Below, piece after piece: positions 36,691 through 45,636 of a stretch of 64,000 nucleotides of DNA. The translations under genes and the position numbers were made by a program. Below the pieces are notes generated by a model, which ran no database searches, was not told the origin of the DNA, and worked only from the letters and a program-made list of their open reading frames with translations. The stretch is from JANQLU01 sp964434955 (lineage in GTDB: Bacteria > Planctomycetota > Planctomycetia > Pirellulales > Pirellulaceae). The stretch spans positions 13,510 through 77,509 of the forward strand of contig CAYSXI010000006.1 in the NCBI GenBank assembly GCA_964434955.1, read 5' to 3'. Numbering within the stretch: the first letter of the stretch is position 1; the number at the start of each line of letters is the position of its first letter.

Positions 36691-38193
36691 ATGCATACAA
36701 AACAATCGGAAAAACCCCGGGTAAACTTGTTCTTTGGATTCGCGCTGACCGCCCTCCTCGTGCTGATCGGGTGCCAGTCCAATAGCGATTCAAAATCTGA
36801 CCCAGCAAACGCATCTGGCTCGGCAGACAACAGCGATTCAACCTCGAAACACGACGGAGGCAATGAAGGCCCGACGCTTTCTTTCAAAGATTACAACGTT
36901 GTTTTCGTAAGCTTCGATGCGCTTCAAGCCGCGCACGTCAGTTGTCTGGGATACCCGCGGAAGGTCACTCCCAATATCGACTCAGTCGCGTCAGAAGGAT
37001 ACAACTTCCGCAATGCCATTTCCGTTTCATCCTGGACAGTGCCGTCATCCATGACATGGTTTACCGGTGTTTACCCTTCGGAACACCGGCTCGTTAACAA
37101 GTATGCCGTATACAACCCACCAACGACCAAATTCGCAGACCTCCGCGACCTCGCACCTCACCTGATCACTTTGGCGGACACGCTCAAGGAAAACGGGTAT
37201 TCCACTGGCGGGTTCACGGGTAACGCGGGGGTCAGCGGTGGATTTGGCTACGAACAGGGATTTGACGAATACTATTACGAAAAGGGAAAGTTCGGCCGAA
37301 TGGACCAGAGCATTCCCAAAGCCCTTGAATGGCTCAAGGAAAACAAAGACAAAAAGTTCTTCCTGTTTCTCCATGGATACGACGTTCACGGTCAAAGCAC
37401 GCCACCAGGTGGTTTTGACTATCGGTTCGTCGACAAGGGTTACGACGGACGCTATTTGGGGGCGGAACTTGAGCAAGAACTCCTGCGGGAAGAAGGACTC
37501 GAAAAAGGCTCCGTCGAAATGCGCCCCGAAGACGTCAAGTTTTGGCGCGCCATCTATGACGAAAAGATCCAAAGGGTCGACGCAAAGTTCAAAGGCTTCC
37601 TGGATGAGATGAAAAATCTCGGCTTGATGGAAAAGACAATTTTCGTTTTGACCGCCGATCACGGAACGGAGTTTCATGAGCATGGACGATTTGACCACGG
37701 GTTCACGCTCTACCAGGAATTGATTCACGTTCCCTTGGTCATTCGTTTGCCGGGCGGAACAAAAGAGATCGCGATCGACGATCGAATCAGCAGTGTCGAC
37801 CTGATGCCCACCATTCTGGACCTCCTTGAAGTTTCCCCCAATGAAAGGCTCCGGCGGCAAATGCGCGGGAAAAGCCTCGTCCCCGCGATGAAAGGTGAAA
37901 AAGTTGATCGTCCCATCTTTTCGGAAACCGATTATCGCGAATACACCTACAAGCGAAGTATCATCGACGACGAAGGCTGGAAACTGATTTACACCCTGGA
38001 AAACAAGACTCGCGAACTCTACAACCTGAAAAATGACCCCAAGGAACTGACAAACCTTGTCGACCAACAGCCATCGAAAGCCGACGAGTTGCAGCAGCAG
38101 TTATTCAAGAAATACAGGGACATTGGAAACGACCTCGAATCCCGCCGCTGGATCCCAGGATTGAATCCCGTGTATTCTTCTCAGGCCAAATGA
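36691..38193 (+). CDS. Sulfatase-like lipoprotein with a Thr at the nucleophile position
   Basis: The N terminus has a lipobox (VLIGC, Cys28), so the mature protein is membrane-anchored, followed by a Ser/Asp-rich linker. The alkaline-phosphatase fold shows in VVFVSFDALQ (metal Asp), SWTVPSSMTWFTGVYP, and VLTADHGTEFHEH (metal Asp and His). Where sulfatases have C/S-x-P-S-R, this protein has T-V-P-S-S with Thr116. Formylglycine conversion is therefore impossible, and the enzyme looks more like the Thr-nucleophile phosphatase/phosphotransferase members of the superfamily. It follows the FGE-like gene by 6 bp and is surely co-transcribed. The substrate is unknown; a phosphate or phosphonate ester is more likely than a sulfate ester. 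Confidence 0.88.
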   Translation: MHTKQSEKPRVNLFFGFALTALLVLIGCQSNSDSKSDPANASGSADNSDSTSKHDGGNEGPTLSFKDYNVVFVSFDALQAAHVSCLGYPRKVTPNIDSVASEGYNFRNAISVSSWTVPSSMTWFTGVYPSEHRLVNKYAVYNPPTTKFADLRDLAPHLITLADTLKENGYSTGGFTGNAGVSGGFGYEQGFDEYYYEKGKFGRMDQSIPKALEWLKENKDKKFFLFLHGYDVHGQSTPPGGFDYRFVDKGYDGRYLGAELEQELLREEGLEKGSVEMRPEDVKFWRAIYDEKIQRVDAKFKGFLDEMKNLGLMEKTIFVLTADHGTEFHEHGRFDHGFTLYQELIHVPLVIRLPGGTKEIAIDDRISSVDLMPTILDLLEVSPNERLRRQMRGKSLVPAMKGEKVDRPIFSETDYREYTYKRSIIDDEGWKLIYTLENKTRELYNLKNDPKELTNLVDQQPSKADELQQQLFKKYRDIGNDLESRRWIPGLNPVYSSQAK

Positions 38194-38506
38194 ACCCGCT
38201 TGTCGTTTGGCGTGCCGGCTAACACACGCCTTTGCCATTGGCCAGCCACGCTGGCTAGCTGTTATTGCAGCGATCTGCGAATCGTGAGAGATCATCAGTT
38301 AGGCAAACTTTAACGCCTTTGGCCTCCTGATTCCTCCTGATTCTGACCCGTTTCCGTCCGGCAGAGTCCCTACAACCTGCACGACCGGACCCGCGTCTTT
38401 TTGGTTCCATCCTTCGGGTTGTAAGGACGATACCGTTCATGACGGATCCATGCATCGTATGACTGGTAACGGTGATCCGAATTCTATTCAATCGTTGGAA
38501 TCGAAA
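38194..38506. other. Intergenic region with small hairpins
   Basis: No open frame here is convincing. GCCAGC-CAC-GCTGGC (38241-38255) forms a short hairpin 47 bp after the sulfatase-like gene but lacks a T tract. CCTCCTGATT occurs twice in tandem near 38323-38342. A promoter for the porin-like gene is expected, but I cannot point to one. Confidence 0.4.
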
Positions 38507-39616
38507 ATGCCTACCAAGTTCAAAAGAACGCCCATCTTTGCCTTTCTAATCCTGGTCATTTCCTGTTGCGCACTTTCTGCTCAAGAGAAAGAATCGGCGT
38601 CCGGTGAAATCGCCAAGCTTCGAGCGCGGCTCGACGCGCTCGAAATGAAAACGGACGGCGACATTGAGGTCGAGCCGAAAATGTTGACGCGAGGAAAATG
38701 GGTGAGCTCGTTCGACATCCTCACCATGACCGTCCGCGACAGTGCCTTCGAATACGGTGTTACGGATATCGGTGGAGTTCAGGACCGGGGCGTCGTTGGT
38801 ACGGTTTTGAGCCTGGGAGGAAATTACAGTTCTGGAATTCGGCTTTCTTTTGGTCGGCAGATCGGAAGCAATGGCCCGGTGGTAAGTTTTCGTCACCTCA
38901 ATTTCTTCTCCAATGCATCCGAATCCGTTGCCGGGGCACTTCGGGCCACCGTCGTCTCCAGCGACAACAATGAGAATAACGACTCGGACAACACATCAGG
39001 AACGGAAACCGTCACACCTGATGACCGAGCCACCAGCGTGGATGCGCTCCACGACTTCAGCTTGCGAACTTTTGATATCGAATTGGCTCAAGCCTTCAAC
39101 GTTTCAGACGCGTTGGACGTGAAAGTCAACAGCGCGATAAGAATTGCAGACGTGGATTCTTACCAGGAAGTGACCTACCGGGGCGGCGACTTCCAAACTG
39201 CCTTTACACCCTTTCAGGAATCATTCTTCGACGGTGCAGGTGTCGTCCTGGGCGGCCAGATGACCTGGAAATTTTCCAATTGGCTGTCGCTTCAGTATGG
39301 GCTAAGCGGCGGAGCTCTTTTGGGAAGAATGCAAACTCGCACCTTCATTCCCGATGATGAGCCGGGAGTTCCTACAGATCTGACCTATAGTGAAACTCGA
39401 CTGACTCCTCTGATCGAAACGCGCGTCGCGCTCATGTTTCATCGACAGATCGGGCGTTTCCATGTCGATCTGGGCGGCGGCTACGAGTTTGCGAACATGT
39501 TCAACCTGGCCGACCAACGCGTCTTTACCGATTCCCATATCGAAGCCCAAAACGCGCACCTTGTTGGCGACCTTAGCATGGATGGATTCTTCACAAGAGT
39601 CACCATTCGACGTTAG
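38507..39616 (+). CDS. Outer-membrane pore-like protein (Lpg1974-type)
   Basis: ATG 38507 gives a signal peptide (IFAFLILVISCCALSAQ); the frame is open further upstream. A short predicted coiled coil (EIAKLRARLDALEMKTD) follows, as in trimeric planctomycete porins. Then come amphipathic beta strands: GIRLSFGRQIG, FDIELAQAFNVSDALDVKVNSAI, VVLGGQMTWKFSNWLSLQYGL and FHVDLGGGYEFANMF. The protein ends FFTRVTIRR, with a terminal strand. This is consistent with the Legionella-type pore-forming outer-membrane family common in planctomycetes. An Asn/Asp-rich insert (about 155-180) is probably an extracellular loop. Confidence 0.8.
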   Translation: MPTKFKRTPIFAFLILVISCCALSAQEKESASGEIAKLRARLDALEMKTDGDIEVEPKMLTRGKWVSSFDILTMTVRDSAFEYGVTDIGGVQDRGVVGTVLSLGGNYSSGIRLSFGRQIGSNGPVVSFRHLNFFSNASESVAGALRATVVSSDNNENNDSDNTSGTETVTPDDRATSVDALHDFSLRTFDIELAQAFNVSDALDVKVNSAIRIADVDSYQEVTYRGGDFQTAFTPFQESFFDGAGVVLGGQMTWKFSNWLSLQYGLSGGALLGRMQTRTFIPDDEPGVPTDLTYSETRLTPLIETRVALMFHRQIGRFHVDLGGGYEFANMFNLADQRVFTDSHIEAQNAHLVGDLSMDGFFTRVTIRR

Positions 39617-40077
39617 TGCTGGTTCAAGATTGAATTGATGTATCATCCTTCGCCGATTGCCTTGAGCTGCAGATGCATTGCGCCTCAAGGCAATCGCCAT
39701 GCGCCCGCTTGTTTTCACAACCTCTTTTTGTGCGGGATTTTGCAAGTTGCTTCAACGGCTTCAAAGTGGAGCCAAAAGGTTTGCTTTTGCTCGACAATGC
39801 CACAATTTGCCAAATAGGGAAACGATCCTGCGCATTAATTGTTTCTGCATACGTCGTCGTGTTCGCAATTTCAAACATGAACGAATTTTTCCAAACGCTT
39901 GATTTGAAAGCACTGGCAACAAACTGAGCTTGGGTGCCAGCGGGTACGACTATAATGGTCGGATGCTGAGATTGGCCATCGCGGCTTGTTGCGGCAGATT
40001 CATGCATTCCATTGGGCAGGTTTCGACCACTCAATTGCGGATACAGATCGAGCACCAAAATACTGTTTCATTTCAAC
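39617..40077. other. Intergenic region, no supported gene
   Basis: The 461-bp gap contains a strong hairpin (listed separately) close behind the porin-like gene. Open frames on both strands, the longest about 144 codons on the minus strand, show no domain, no ribosome binding site and an odd composition. The promoter of the second DUF1592-DUF1552 operon should lie near its right end; I see no consensus pair. Confidence 0.45.
39654..39696 (+). terminator. Long hairpin after the porin-like gene
   Basis: CGATTGCCTTGAG at 39654-39666 pairs perfectly with CTCAAGGCAATCG at 39684-39696 around a 17-base loop. It lies 38 bp after the stop codon, where a terminator is expected, but no run of T follows, so it may instead stabilise the transcript 3' end. 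Confidence 0.5.
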
Positions 40078-43000
40078 ATGCTTCTTTTTCGTTTTCGCCA
40101 AACAAGACTTGCGATTCTGTTGGTTGCCGCGTGGCTCGTGACCGCCGAATCATCCACCGAGGCTCAAGACATCCGCAAAGAATCTTCCTTCGAGATTCCT
40201 GGCAATGTGGCAAAGATCTTGAAAACCTACTGTGTCTCCTGCCATGGTCCGGCTGAACAGGAAGCCGGTATTCGACTCGATCAGCTTGCTTCCTTGGACC
40301 TTCTTTCTCGCAACGAGGTTCTGGCCAATGTCCAGAAAGTCGTTCGGCTAAAACAGATGCCGCCGGAAGACGAAGACCAGCTCAAAGCGGAACAATACGA
40401 ACGACTAACAACCTGGCTCGGGGGACAACTTCGCAAATCGGACAGCTCGTCCAAACTAGACGAGAAACTTCAGCGATTTGAATACGCCAACTACACCGAC
40501 CACAAGAAGCTTTTTTCTGGCGAGTTCGCGGAACTGCAAGGATTTACTTACGATCGCCGATGGTTGATTAGCCAGTACATTTTTGATGCGAAGGTGAACC
40601 GGATTCTCAACCACAGGGCGAACCAGAATATCGACGGTAAACGCTACCCCGTGATCGGAAACAACAATCGAAGAGTGAACCTCACCAACCCGTTTCTCCT
40701 TCCAACGCGGTCGGGGGTTCGATACTACGCCAATGAAGCTCTAAACGGCGGCCATCTACTGACGATGCTCACGAACGCCAAAGAGATTTCCAGCTACATG
40801 ATGTATTTGGCCGGACGAGATCGTCGATACATGCCTGCCATCACGGAGATCATGGCGCTCCGGGAAAAGCAATCCAAGACTCTCGAGCAGCGCAAACGGT
40901 TTCTTGAACTTCATATTGAACGATTGCTCGTGGAAGAATTTGGAACGGAACACGAGTCACTCTTGCCCGATTTTGTTCGAGTGGCTTCACAACCGGCCGC
41001 AACGCAAGGCAAAACCAAAAAGGCACCGTTTCACGCAGCCAACCCCGGTCAAGCCGAACTCGCAATCATTTTTCGGTCCATGCGGAAACATGACGTTCGC
41101 GGCCAGAACGATGAAACACTTATCGAAAAATGCGAGCGGGATTGGTTTTACATGGGGCACAACGAGCGCAAAATTCAAGCCCGCGTCACGTTCTTGAAAA
41201 ACTACATGCCAGAATGGCGCGGCGTGATCAAGCAACATCGATACGACCAACGCCACAAACCGGTGACCTATCGCGCCTTGGCTGATGCAGAGATGGAGGT
41301 GATTCGGACGGGCCTGCGAAAACATCGCAGGGCAGGGGATCGTTACAATGCGGTTGCTTCCAAGTGCCTGGCCGAATGGAAATCGGAATTCGAACGCGAA
41401 CGGAAAATGGCCGCCCCCCCCACCTCGGCTCAAATCGCGGCGCTGATCGAGCAGTGTTTTGTGAAGATTCTCGAACGAAAGCCCAAGCGTGAAGAACAGC
41501 TTCATTACGAAAAGTTAACTCACGGATTCATGAAACAGCTTGGGCGCCCCAAGGCGATCGAGAAGCTACTACAAACGCTGGTGTTGAATACCGAGTTTGT
41601 TTATCGAAATGAATTTGGACAAGGCAAGCCAGACGCGCATGGGCGAAAAATGATGTCGCCTCGGGACGCAAGCTATGCCATTGCCTATGCACTGACTGAC
41701 AGCGGTCCCGATCCGGAACTGACAATGGCAGCGAAGGAAGGCCGACTCCAGACCCGCGCCGACTACGAGCGAGAAATTCGCCGGATTCTGGCAAATCGCA
41801 ATCAGCATTACATCATCGACGAAGCGGTCAACCGACCCAACGACTTGGCAAACTTTACCACCATGCCGATTCGCGAACTGAGATTCTTTCGTGAATTCTT
41901 TGGCTACCCGAAGTTGCTGCCCGTCTTCAAGGATAGCAAACGTTTCGGCGCGAATTACGACGCGGCAAAAAAACGATTGGTTACGGAAGCAGACCGACTC
42001 ATCGAGCACATTTTAGAACGCGACAAAAACGTCTTTGAAGAATTGCTAACGACCGAGCGATTCTACGTCTTCCATTCGGGGGACAATGCGGCAATGCAAG
42101 CCTCCTCGGATCGAATCCGAAGAATTTACGACTACTTCAAGGATAAAGATTGGCAAAACTTCACCTTGGAAGACCTGGCAAAACATAGCGACTTTATCTC
42201 CGAAGTGAAGATGCGGGGAATCGACACCAAACGTCTCAAGCCGGGCGGACGATACAACCCGCTCGGTGCCTTCAAGCGGCAAGTGGAAAGCTTTACGCTC
42301 CGACTCGACAAAGGCCAAACCGCGGCTGCCCCTTACAACTCATTTCCGGCCCACGGCATGGCCAATGCTTCGTCGCGATACGGGGGCCGATTGCAAAGTC
42401 CCGAGGTAGCCAAGTTCTTCAATGTGGACATGTCTCGCTGGGACTACGCAACCGATCAACCGACAAAACTCCCTCACCGGAAAGGCATTCTGACCCATCC
42501 TGCCTGGTTGATTGCCTTTGCCCACAACACGGAAACGGATCCCATTCGCCGCGGCAAATGGATTCAGGAAAAATTGTTGGCCGGAACGATTCCCGATTTA
42601 CCCATCACGGTTGATGCGGTGATCCCGGAGGACCCGCATAAAACACTTCGCCAGAGACTTGAACTCAAAACGGGGCATGACGAATGCTGGAAATGCCATC
42701 GCAAGATGGAACCGCTCGGGTTGCCGTTTGAGATGTATGATGACTTTGGGCGTTACCGCACTCAGGAGCGTTTGGAATACCCGATCAATTTGATCAAGAA
42801 AGTTAAGGACAAGGGCGCGCCCCACGAAGACCTACGAGACATCTACAAGACACTTCCCGTTGACGCTCACGGCGAACTTAAGGGGACCGGTGATTCGCGA
42901 TTGGATGGGAAGGTCGAGAACGCACTTGAACTCATCGAGCGATTGGGAAAATCTGAACGAGTTCGGCAATCGATCATTCGGCATGCCTTTCGCTACTTCC

Positions 43001-43146
43001 TGGGCCGCAACGAAACCCTATCGGATTCGAAGACACTCATTGATGCCGAGCAGGCATATTTGAAAAGTGGAGGCAGTTTTGACGAAGTCATTGTTGCGCT
43101 TTTGACATCGGACTCCTTCATTTACCGGAAACCCCAAGAGAAATAG
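40078..43146 (+). CDS. Planctomycete DUF1592/1588/1585 protein with two c-type heme motifs
   Basis: ATG 40078 gives a signal peptide (FRQTRLAILLVAAWLVTAES); an in-frame upstream start has none. The 1022-residue protein has CVSCH near residue 52 followed by KQMPPEDE, a long helical DUF1592-type region, CWKCHRKMEPLGLPFEMYDDFGRYR near residue 870 (DUF1588), and FAFRYFLGRNE-like DUF1585 at the end (IIRHAFRYFLGRNETLSDS). It is larger than the paralogue at 13878-16451 because of an insert of about 250 residues in the middle (about 250-450). It probably carries two hemes in the periplasm. Function is unknown; it is coupled to the DUF1552 gene 2 bp downstream. Confidence 0.92.
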   Translation: MLLFRFRQTRLAILLVAAWLVTAESSTEAQDIRKESSFEIPGNVAKILKTYCVSCHGPAEQEAGIRLDQLASLDLLSRNEVLANVQKVVRLKQMPPEDEDQLKAEQYERLTTWLGGQLRKSDSSSKLDEKLQRFEYANYTDHKKLFSGEFAELQGFTYDRRWLISQYIFDAKVNRILNHRANQNIDGKRYPVIGNNNRRVNLTNPFLLPTRSGVRYYANEALNGGHLLTMLTNAKEISSYMMYLAGRDRRYMPAITEIMALREKQSKTLEQRKRFLELHIERLLVEEFGTEHESLLPDFVRVASQPAATQGKTKKAPFHAANPGQAELAIIFRSMRKHDVRGQNDETLIEKCERDWFYMGHNERKIQARVTFLKNYMPEWRGVIKQHRYDQRHKPVTYRALADAEMEVIRTGLRKHRRAGDRYNAVASKCLAEWKSEFERERKMAAPPTSAQIAALIEQCFVKILERKPKREEQLHYEKLTHGFMKQLGRPKAIEKLLQTLVLNTEFVYRNEFGQGKPDAHGRKMMSPRDASYAIAYALTDSGPDPELTMAAKEGRLQTRADYEREIRRILANRNQHYIIDEAVNRPNDLANFTTMPIRELRFFREFFGYPKLLPVFKDSKRFGANYDAAKKRLVTEADRLIEHILERDKNVFEELLTTERFYVFHSGDNAAMQASSDRIRRIYDYFKDKDWQNFTLEDLAKHSDFISEVKMRGIDTKRLKPGGRYNPLGAFKRQVESFTLRLDKGQTAAAPYNSFPAHGMANASSRYGGRLQSPEVAKFFNVDMSRWDYATDQPTKLPHRKGILTHPAWLIAFAHNTETDPIRRGKWIQEKLLAGTIPDLPITVDAVIPEDPHKTLRQRLELKTGHDECWKCHRKMEPLGLPFEMYDDFGRYRTQERLEYPINLIKKVKDKGAPHEDLRDIYKTLPVDAHGELKGTGDSRLDGKVENALELIERLGKSERVRQSIIRHAFRYFLGRNETLSDSKTLIDAEQAYLKSGGSFDEVIVALLTSDSFIYRKPQEK

Positions 43147-43148
43147 TC

Positions 43149-44549
43149 ATGGGAATTCATCGAAGACAGTTTCTGCAATCGACCGCGTTGGGTTCGGGAG
43201 CACTGGCACTTGCTCCGGCTTTGAATCCGGTTCTCGCCGCGAACCCAGAGGCAAAAGGTCCTCGTCGATTCGTGTTCATTCGCAAGTCCAACGGAATTCG
43301 CCCCAACGAAGTGGCACTTCCCAGTTTCTCGGAGAAAGAGCAAGCTGCCGACAAAAAGAAGCAACCTTTTGAATCGCACTTGGACAAACATGAACTGCCC
43401 GCCTGGCTCAAATCGCTTGGCAAATTCAAAAGCCAGCTGACCATTCTTCAAGGCCTTTCCAGCAAAATGAGCGAGAATGGCCATTGGTCCTACTCCTCCG
43501 TCATGGGCGCCTTCAAGTCGGGCCGCAATTCTTTGAGCGGGATCAAACGAGCCACCATCGATTTCGAACTGGCCAAACTTTTCCCCTCACCCTTTGGCCA
43601 TGTCGAACTTTCTTTGACGGGCAACTACAGTTCATTCCGCAAGGGAATCGTCGCCGGTTATTCGGCGCCCGCGCCCCACCAAAGAAACTATTGTTATGCC
43701 GATCCGCAGACGGCCTACAACGAGCTATTCAAATCGGTGGTGGATCCCGGAGGTGTTGATTCCGAAAATCAAATGCTCGAATTTCTTCGTCAGGATGAAT
43801 CCTTCAAAGCGGCCAACCTCAAGGGTTATGAGAAGCTCAAACTCAGCGGTCACATTGATTCGCTTGAGGCCGTTCGCAAACGGAACCAACAAGTTGAGTT
43901 GATGTCCAAATCAATCGAAAAACATATCCCCGAGATCTCGAAGGTTCATGCCGATGGCGGCCCCAATGCCACGACGCCTGAAAAGCAGGAGGCCATGACC
44001 GAGATCTTGATTGCCGCGCTAGCAACCGGCCTCACGAACGTCGTAACCTATACCATCGACGAGCTATCCACCCCGATCAAAGGACTCGCGGGCAACGAAA
44101 GCGATCATATTTCGATTCACGAACTCGGACACAACGGTGGGTACAGTGGAGTTTCCGCCGACAAGATCCGTGAGAAAATTCGTGCTGGACACGCACGACA
44201 AATTGCCAGGATTGTCGAAAAACTGAAGTCGATTCCAGAAGGCAAGGGAAACATGTTCGACAACACCATGATCATGTATTTCCCGGAAAACGGAGAAGGG
44301 CATCATAGCCATGGCACGGAAGCTCCCTATGTCATTCTTTCCGGTGAAAACTGTCAACTTGATATCGCCGGCCGATACATCCGCCTGCCCTATCATGGAA
44401 CCGAAGGGCACAAGACCATTGGCAATTGGTATACGACTTTGCTCAACGCCCATGGAAACCAGATTGAACACTATGGTGACTTTGATCTTGAGATGTCTCG
44501 CAAGAAGCTGGATCAAAAGGGTGCAATCAAACCATTTTTGAGAACCTGA
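43149..44549 (+). CDS. DUF1552 protein, Tat-exported
   Basis: The 466-residue protein has a Tat signal (HRRQFLQSTALGSGALAL) and the family landmarks FIRKSNGIRPNE, GHWSYSSVMGAFKSGR, HISIHELGHNGGYSG and NTMIMYFPENGEGHHSHGTE, with clustered His residues suggesting metal binding. It starts 2 bp after the stop of the DUF1592-type gene. Being a second diverged copy of the same two-gene unit in the window, it probably serves a different substrate or condition. Confidence 0.92.
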   Translation: MGIHRRQFLQSTALGSGALALAPALNPVLAANPEAKGPRRFVFIRKSNGIRPNEVALPSFSEKEQAADKKKQPFESHLDKHELPAWLKSLGKFKSQLTILQGLSSKMSENGHWSYSSVMGAFKSGRNSLSGIKRATIDFELAKLFPSPFGHVELSLTGNYSSFRKGIVAGYSAPAPHQRNYCYADPQTAYNELFKSVVDPGGVDSENQMLEFLRQDESFKAANLKGYEKLKLSGHIDSLEAVRKRNQQVELMSKSIEKHIPEISKVHADGGPNATTPEKQEAMTEILIAALATGLTNVVTYTIDELSTPIKGLAGNESDHISIHELGHNGGYSGVSADKIREKIRAGHARQIARIVEKLKSIPEGKGNMFDNTMIMYFPENGEGHHSHGTEAPYVILSGENCQLDIAGRYIRLPYHGTEGHKTIGNWYTTLLNAHGNQIEHYGDFDLEMSRKKLDQKGAIKPFLRT

Positions 44550-44582
44550 GTATTTCAAGTAACTCGTCGCCGACAATGACCG

Positions 44583-44659
44583 GTTTCAAAATGGCGACCG
44601 GGGTTCAAGATCGCGACTGGCGTTCAAGATCGCGATTGGGGTTCAAGATGGCAAGGCGA
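44583..44659 (+). repeat. Four 19-bp tandem repeats across the start of the phosphodiesterase gene
   Basis: Units start at 44583, 44603, 44622 and 44641 with the core GTTCAAGATCGCGA. The middle two differ at two positions; the outer two are more diverged, and the first is 20 bp. The chosen ATG (44648) sits in the fourth unit where the others have ATC. Confidence 0.8.
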
Positions 44660-45631
44660 TTCCGTTGGCAAAGGTGGCGCACATGGCTGATTCGAGCCGC
44701 CGTCGCCAGCGGTGTTTTGTCACTCCTGCTTGTTGGCTTCCTTCTATCCCGAGTCGAGTTTCCTCATCGTGCCGGCGGATTCGATACTTCGACGCTGGCG
44801 TGGCTGCAAGGAAATGGTGATCCACCTGAACTGGAAGCGAAAAACGTCGAAAAGGTCTTGATTATCGGGCACCGCGGCTCCGGCTTGGTAGGCAGCGACG
44901 CCGGAAACAGCGTCATTGGGAACAGCGCCAATGCGATTCAAGCCGGAATCGATCAACGTGCCGATTGGATCGAAATCGACCTTCGCCTGACGAAGGACAA
45001 CGAAGTCGTTTTGTTTCACGACCTAAAGGTTGACAAGAAAACTGATGGAACGGGTTTCGTCGATGAATTGAATCTCGCTCAGATCCTTGAACTGGATCTA
45101 AACGTTAAACCTTACGAATCGATCCTGACTTTCGATGATTTTCAGAAGCGATTTCATGCTCGCGGCCGGCGATGGATTTTCGACATCAAAGCGGAGCGTT
45201 CAAAAACCCTGGATGAAACCAAACGTGACAAGTTGCTGCCGCTCATCCTGAACCACCCGCAGGACAATCTCATTCTGTTTGGTGAGCGGAGCGTCCTTGA
45301 ACAATATGACGGATATGCAACGGGGTATGAGCGTGGGCTGATTGTCTCGTTGGGCGCCAATTATCTTCGATTCCTGTTTGCTCGCACTTCGATCATTCGC
45401 CATTGCGAAAGGCTCAACTGTCGATACCTGGTGATTCCGGCAATCTTTGCGGAATCGACTTTCGTCGAACGCGCCAAGGAATCGGGGCTGGTGGTTTGGG
45501 TTTACGAAGCTGAAAACGCGAAGGACCAAAAAATCCTAGTCGCCCGGGGAGTCGATGGGCTTATCGTGGACTTTCCCGGAAAAGCGCGAACCAACCTTGG
45601 CGGACCGGGACAAAAAAAGCACGCTGACTAG
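44648..45631 (+). CDS. Glycerophosphodiester phosphodiesterase family, membrane-anchored
   Basis: The protein (327 residues from ATG 44648) has a basic N terminus and one membrane segment (AAVASGVLSLLLVGFLLS). A TIM-barrel GDPD domain follows: IIGHRGSG with the catalytic His, DWIEIDLRLTKDNEVVLFHDLKVDK with the acid and second His, and RWIFDIKAE. It would hydrolyse glycerophosphodiesters on the outer face of the inner membrane. In-frame starts at 44576 and 44591 lie in the tandem repeats; I prefer 44648 because the protein then starts with the usual basic stretch before the membrane helix. It converges with the gene at 45628, and the stops share a palindrome. Confidence 0.85.
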   Translation: MARRFRWQRWRTWLIRAAVASGVLSLLLVGFLLSRVEFPHRAGGFDTSTLAWLQGNGDPPELEAKNVEKVLIIGHRGSGLVGSDAGNSVIGNSANAIQAGIDQRADWIEIDLRLTKDNEVVLFHDLKVDKKTDGTGFVDELNLAQILELDLNVKPYESILTFDDFQKRFHARGRRWIFDIKAERSKTLDETKRDKLLPLILNHPQDNLILFGERSVLEQYDGYATGYERGLIVSLGANYLRFLFARTSIIRHCERLNCRYLVIPAIFAESTFVERAKESGLVVWVYEAENAKDQKILVARGVDGLIVDFPGKARTNLGGPGQKKHAD

Positions 45632-45636
45632 TCAGC
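45623..45636. repeat. Palindrome holding both stop codons of convergent genes
   Basis: GCTGACTAGTCAGC is a perfect 14-bp palindrome. The central CTAG carries TAG stops for both the plus-strand phosphodiesterase and the minus-strand gene, so both proteins end in Ala-Asp. Confidence 0.85.

Noticed and set aside
37045..38067. Minus-strand open frame of 340 codons
   Set aside because: It is antisense to the sulfatase-like gene and has no recognisable motif or ribosome binding site.
39624..40058. Minus-strand open frame of 144 codons in an intergenic gap
   Set aside because: No domain, no ribosome binding site, and composition unlike its neighbours; it also reads through the strong hairpin.
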